The notes below the pieces were generated by a model. The model searched no databases. It was given only the letters and a program-made list of their open reading frames with translations, and was not told where the DNA came from. A DNA stretch of 25,445 bases from CBFHSD01 sp965658375 (GTDB taxonomy: Bacteria > Bacteroidota > Bacteroidia > Flavobacteriales_G > Salibacteraceae), in NCBI GenBank assembly GCA_965658375.1, contig CBFHSD010000032.1, forward strand, positions 1 to 25,445, in the 5' to 3' direction. The position numbers were made by a program, and so were the translations under genes. Shown in pieces: positions 23,301 through 25,445 of the stretch (within the stretch, counting starts at the first letter, position 1; every line of letters starts with the position of its first letter).

Positions 23301-23314
23301 GAATTTATTTCTTT

Positions 23315-23346
23315 TTTGTTAGAGTTCATGATTTTATCTACTTTTA
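23315..23346 (+). promoter_or_regulatory. Promoter-like sequence upstream of the 51-aa gene
   Basis: TTTG (23315-23318), 20 bp, then TACTTTTA (23339-23346) resembles the Bacteroidota -33/-7 promoter. The -33 element and its spacing fit; the -7 element matches at seven of eight positions, ending in A instead of G. Transcription would begin about 15-20 bases before the ATG at 23369. Confidence 0.4.
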
Positions 23347-23368
23347 CTACACAAACACCTACACAACT

Positions 23369-23524
23369 ATGAGTATCATCGACCAAAAAACACATCTGAA
23401 AAAAGAACTAAAAACTGTCATTAAAAAAGGCATCGCGAGAGCGTGGTACGAACTAGATTCAAAATCTTATGAGGTTTGGCTAGAAGGCAGAAAAGCACAG
23501 CAAAGACAGAAAGTTTCTGTATAG
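23369..23524 (+). CDS. Small basic protein of unknown function (51 aa)
   Basis: I do not recognise this protein. It is 51 residues long, starting at ATG 23369 (MSIIDQKTHLKKELKTVIKK) and ending KVSV. It is rich in Lys and Arg, has no signal peptide or membrane segment, and looks helical, with aromatic residues spaced through the middle (AWYELD, YEVWLEG). The frame is open further upstream to 23294, but that stretch reads as AT-rich leader, not protein. Support for a real gene is indirect: a promoter-like sequence ahead, a strong intrinsic terminator 20 bases after the stop, and A-rich sequence before the ATG. A nucleic-acid-binding role would suit the charge, but nothing in the sequence establishes it. 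Confidence 0.6.
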   Translation: MSIIDQKTHLKKELKTVIKKGIARAWYELDSKSYEVWLEGRKAQQRQKVSV

Positions 23525-23543
23525 TTCAAGTTTGATTTATGGA

Positions 23544-23569
23544 AGCTCCGATTTATCGGGGCTTTTTTT
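23544..23569 (+). terminator. Intrinsic terminator after the 51-aa gene
   Basis: AGCTCCGAT and ATCGGGGCT (23544-23563) form a 9-bp stem with one T-G pair and a very short loop, followed by a run of seven T residues. It ends plus-strand transcription from the small gene (and any leuS read-through) before hppA. Confidence 0.88.
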
Positions 23570-23588
23570 ATGCGCTAAAGTTTCAAGC

Positions 23589-23618
23589 AAAAAAAATCCC
23601 CAAGCAAATACTTGAGGA
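23589..23618 (-). terminator. Intrinsic terminator after hppA
   Basis: On the minus strand TCCTCAAG, loop TATTTG, CTTGGGGA forms an 8-bp stem with one T-G pair, followed by eight T residues. It begins about 30 bases after the hppA stop and lies back-to-back with the plus-strand terminator of the small gene. Confidence 0.87.
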
Positions 23619-23647
23619 CTTTTAGAATATCTTTTAAAACTACCGAA

Positions 23648-25445
23648 TCAGTCGATGTTGATTTCAATAGCTGAAACTTCTGTATTTATAACTTCATCTG
23701 CTTGGATAGCATGTTCGTGTGGAGTTTCCACTTCTACATGCTCTTCATTACCATGACCACCCAAGATTGGCGCAATCACCAATCCTACCAAACATGTCAA
23801 TTTGATTAAGATGTTCATAGAAGGACCAGAAGTATCTTTAAATGGATCTCCAACTGTATCTCCAGTTACCGCAGCTTTGTGAGCTTCAGAACCTTTATAA
23901 GTCATTTCTCCATCAATCTCAACTCCAGCTTCAAAAGACTTTTTAGCGTTGTCCCATGCACCACCAGCGTTGTTTTGGAAAATAGCCCACATTACACCAG
24001 AAACTGCAACACCCGCCATATATGCTCCAAGCGCTTCAGGTCCCATTACAAAACCTACAATAATTGGAGTTACAATCGTCATTGCACCAGGTAACATCAT
24101 TTCTCTCAATGCAGCTTTTGTAGAAATCTCTACACACTTCCCGTATTCAGGAGTACCAGTTCCTTCCATAATTCCAGGAATTTCTTTGAACTGTCTTCTC
24201 ACTTCCATTACCATATCCATGGCTGCTTTACCAACCGATTTCATAGCCAGTGCAGAGAATACCACTGGTATCATACCACCAATAAATAATGCAGCAAGTA
24301 CATCGGCTTTGAAAATGTTAATCCCGTCAATTCCGGTAAAGGTTACGTAAGCCGCAAACAATGCCAATGCTGTTAAAGCAGCTGAGGCAATGGCGAATCC
24401 TTTTCCAACCGCAGCGGTTGTGTTCCCCACAGAATCAAGGATATCTGTTCTTTCTCTTACTTCGTCTGGCAACTCACTCATTTCGGCAACACCACCTGCG
24501 TTATCTGCAATAGGTCCGAATGCATCAATAGCCAACTGCATAGCCGTAGTTGCCATCATTGCAGAAGCAGCAATAGCCACACCGTAGAAACCAGCCAATT
24601 CGTATGAGCCCCAAATGGCAGCTGCGAATAAAAGCACTGATGAAAAAGTAGAGATCATTCCTGTAGCTAAACCAGCGATAATGTTTGTTGCAGCACCCGT
24701 TGAAGAGTTCTGCACAATGTCCATAACTGGTTTTTTACCCAATGAGGTGTAATAAGCAGTGAACATAGAAATCAAGAATCCAACTCCTAAACCAACCAAT
24801 GTAGCGTAGAATACATGTCTTGACAATACGTCTCTTGTTCCCTCACCAAAGAATTTCATCCCAACGATGGTCTCTGGCAACATCCAGTCAATTAAGAACC
24901 AACCAGCAACTGCTGTAAGAAGAATAGAAACAATGTTTCCTCTATCTAAAGCCGCTTGAACTTGCGCTTCTTTTGCGCTGTTGTCTTTCACACTAATCAA
25001 GAATGTTCCTAGAATAGAAGAAATAATCCCAACACCTGCAATCATTACTGGCAATAAGATTGGTCCCATTCCATTGAAGGATTCAAGAACCACACCTGCA
25101 TCAGCCATATCTTTAATAATATAGTTCCCAAGAACCATAGAGGCCAATACCGTAGCTACGTAAGAGCCAAACAGATCGGCACCCATTCCTGCTACATCTC
25201 CAACGTTGTCACCAACATTATCTGCAATAGTTGCTGGGTTTCTAGGATCATCTTCAGGAATACCTGCTTCTACTTTACCTACTAAGTCAGCACCAACATC
25301 AGCGGCTTTGGTATAAATACCACCACCAACACGAGCAAACAATGCGATGGATTCGGCACCAAGTGAGAAACCAGCTAAGGCTTCAAGTACCATTGTCATT
25401 TCATTGTAAAAGTCTCCGCCTTCGGTAACAAACATGTTTAAGAAT
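23648..25445 (-). CDS. hppA: Membrane-bound ion-pumping pyrophosphatase (partial, 5' end outside window)
   Basis: It hydrolyses pyrophosphate and pumps H+ and/or Na+ across the inner membrane. About 598 C-terminal residues are visible; the frame continues open to the window edge (FLN precedes the first visible Met), so the Met at 25435 is internal. The full family length is usually above 700. Active-site segments DVGADLVGKVEAGIPEDDPRNP, ADNVGDNVGDVAGMGADLF and the C-terminal DTVGDPFKDTSGPS are intact. The sequence GNTTAAVGKG has alanine where K+-independent enzymes have lysine, which marks the K+-dependent subfamily. Whether Na+ or H+ is pumped cannot be decided here. A tail of about 35 residues rich in Glu and His (HGNEEHVEVETPHEHA...) follows the last helix. 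An intrinsic terminator follows the gene. Confidence 0.96.
   Translation of the reverse strand, partial: FLNMFVTEGGDFYNEMTMVLEALAGFSLGAESIALFARVGGGIYTKAADVGADLVGKVEAGIPEDDPRNPATIADNVGDNVGDVAGMGADLFGSYVATVLASMVLGNYIIKDMADAGVVLESFNGMGPILLPVMIAGVGIISSILGTFLISVKDNSAKEAQVQAALDRGNIVSILLTAVAGWFLIDWMLPETIVGMKFFGEGTRDVLSRHVFYATLVGLGVGFLISMFTAYYTSLGKKPVMDIVQNSSTGAATNIIAGLATGMISTFSSVLLFAAAIWGSYELAGFYGVAIAASAMMATTAMQLAIDAFGPIADNAGGVAEMSELPDEVRERTDILDSVGNTTAAVGKGFAIASAALTALALFAAYVTFTGIDGINIFKADVLAALFIGGMIPVVFSALAMKSVGKAAMDMVMEVRRQFKEIPGIMEGTGTPEYGKCVEISTKAALREMMLPGAMTIVTPIIVGFVMGPEALGAYMAGVAVSGVMWAIFQNNAGGAWDNAKKSFEAGVEIDGEMTYKGSEAHKAAVTGDTVGDPFKDTSGPSMNILIKLTCLVGLVIAPILGGHGNEEHVEVETPHEHAIQADEVINTEVSAIEINID

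Noticed and set aside
23294..23368. Extended reading frame upstream of the 51-aa protein
   Set aside because: The extra residues come from an AT-rich leader that overlaps the leuS stop and the promoter-like sequence; they do not look like protein.

Overview
The window looks like a chromosomal segment of a Bacteroidota bacterium, most probably of the Flavobacteriales type. Four things point there: a secreted protein ending in a type IX secretion (T9SS) sorting domain, a DUF3098 gene, promoter elements of the TAnnTTTG form in the gaps upstream of genes, and the near absence of Shine-Dalgarno sequences. Base composition looks uniform and moderately AT-rich. I see no insertion sequence, phage gene, CRISPR array, tRNA or rRNA. 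The genus cannot be fixed from this sequence.

Region 1 (7-9933, plus strand) is one tightly packed operon of seven genes with gaps of 0-11 bp or short overlaps. It encodes 6-phosphofructokinase, a BadF/GlcNAc-kinase-type sugar kinase, beta-phosphoglucomutase, a GH65 maltose phosphorylase, two GH13 lipoproteins and an SLC45-like MFS sugar transporter. Facing it (9930-11786, minus strand) is a GH13 enzyme with a signal peptide and a cyclomaltodextrinase-type N-terminal domain. Divergent from that gene is a 556-residue secreted protein with four starch-binding-like beta-sandwich modules and a T9SS tail (11907-13577). Together these suggest a maltodextrin route: glucan binding and cleavage outside the cytoplasm, uptake of maltose or short dextrins, phosphorolysis to glucose plus beta-glucose-1-phosphate, conversion of both to glucose-6-phosphate, and entry into glycolysis through PfkA. 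No SusC/SusD pair lies in the window.

Region 2 (13666-15536) holds gap (glyceraldehyde-3-phosphate dehydrogenase, minus) and a divergent GT2 glycosyltransferase. The decamer AAGTGTYAAA occurs twice in the GH13/T9SS divergent promoter region and once over the gap promoter. It is a possible shared operator.

Region 3 (15533-20390, minus strand) is housekeeping. The order of transcription is ftsX, DUF3098 gene, uppP, truB (TTG start), queA and rlmN. A terminator after queA runs into a possible rlmN promoter.

Region 4 (20514-25445) has leuS (plus), an unrecognised 51-codon gene with its own promoter-like sequence and terminator, and the 3' part of hppA, a membrane pyrophosphatase (minus), which runs off the window. 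No stretch without a gene exceeds 300 bases; the longest gaps are about 120-140 bp and hold promoters or terminators.
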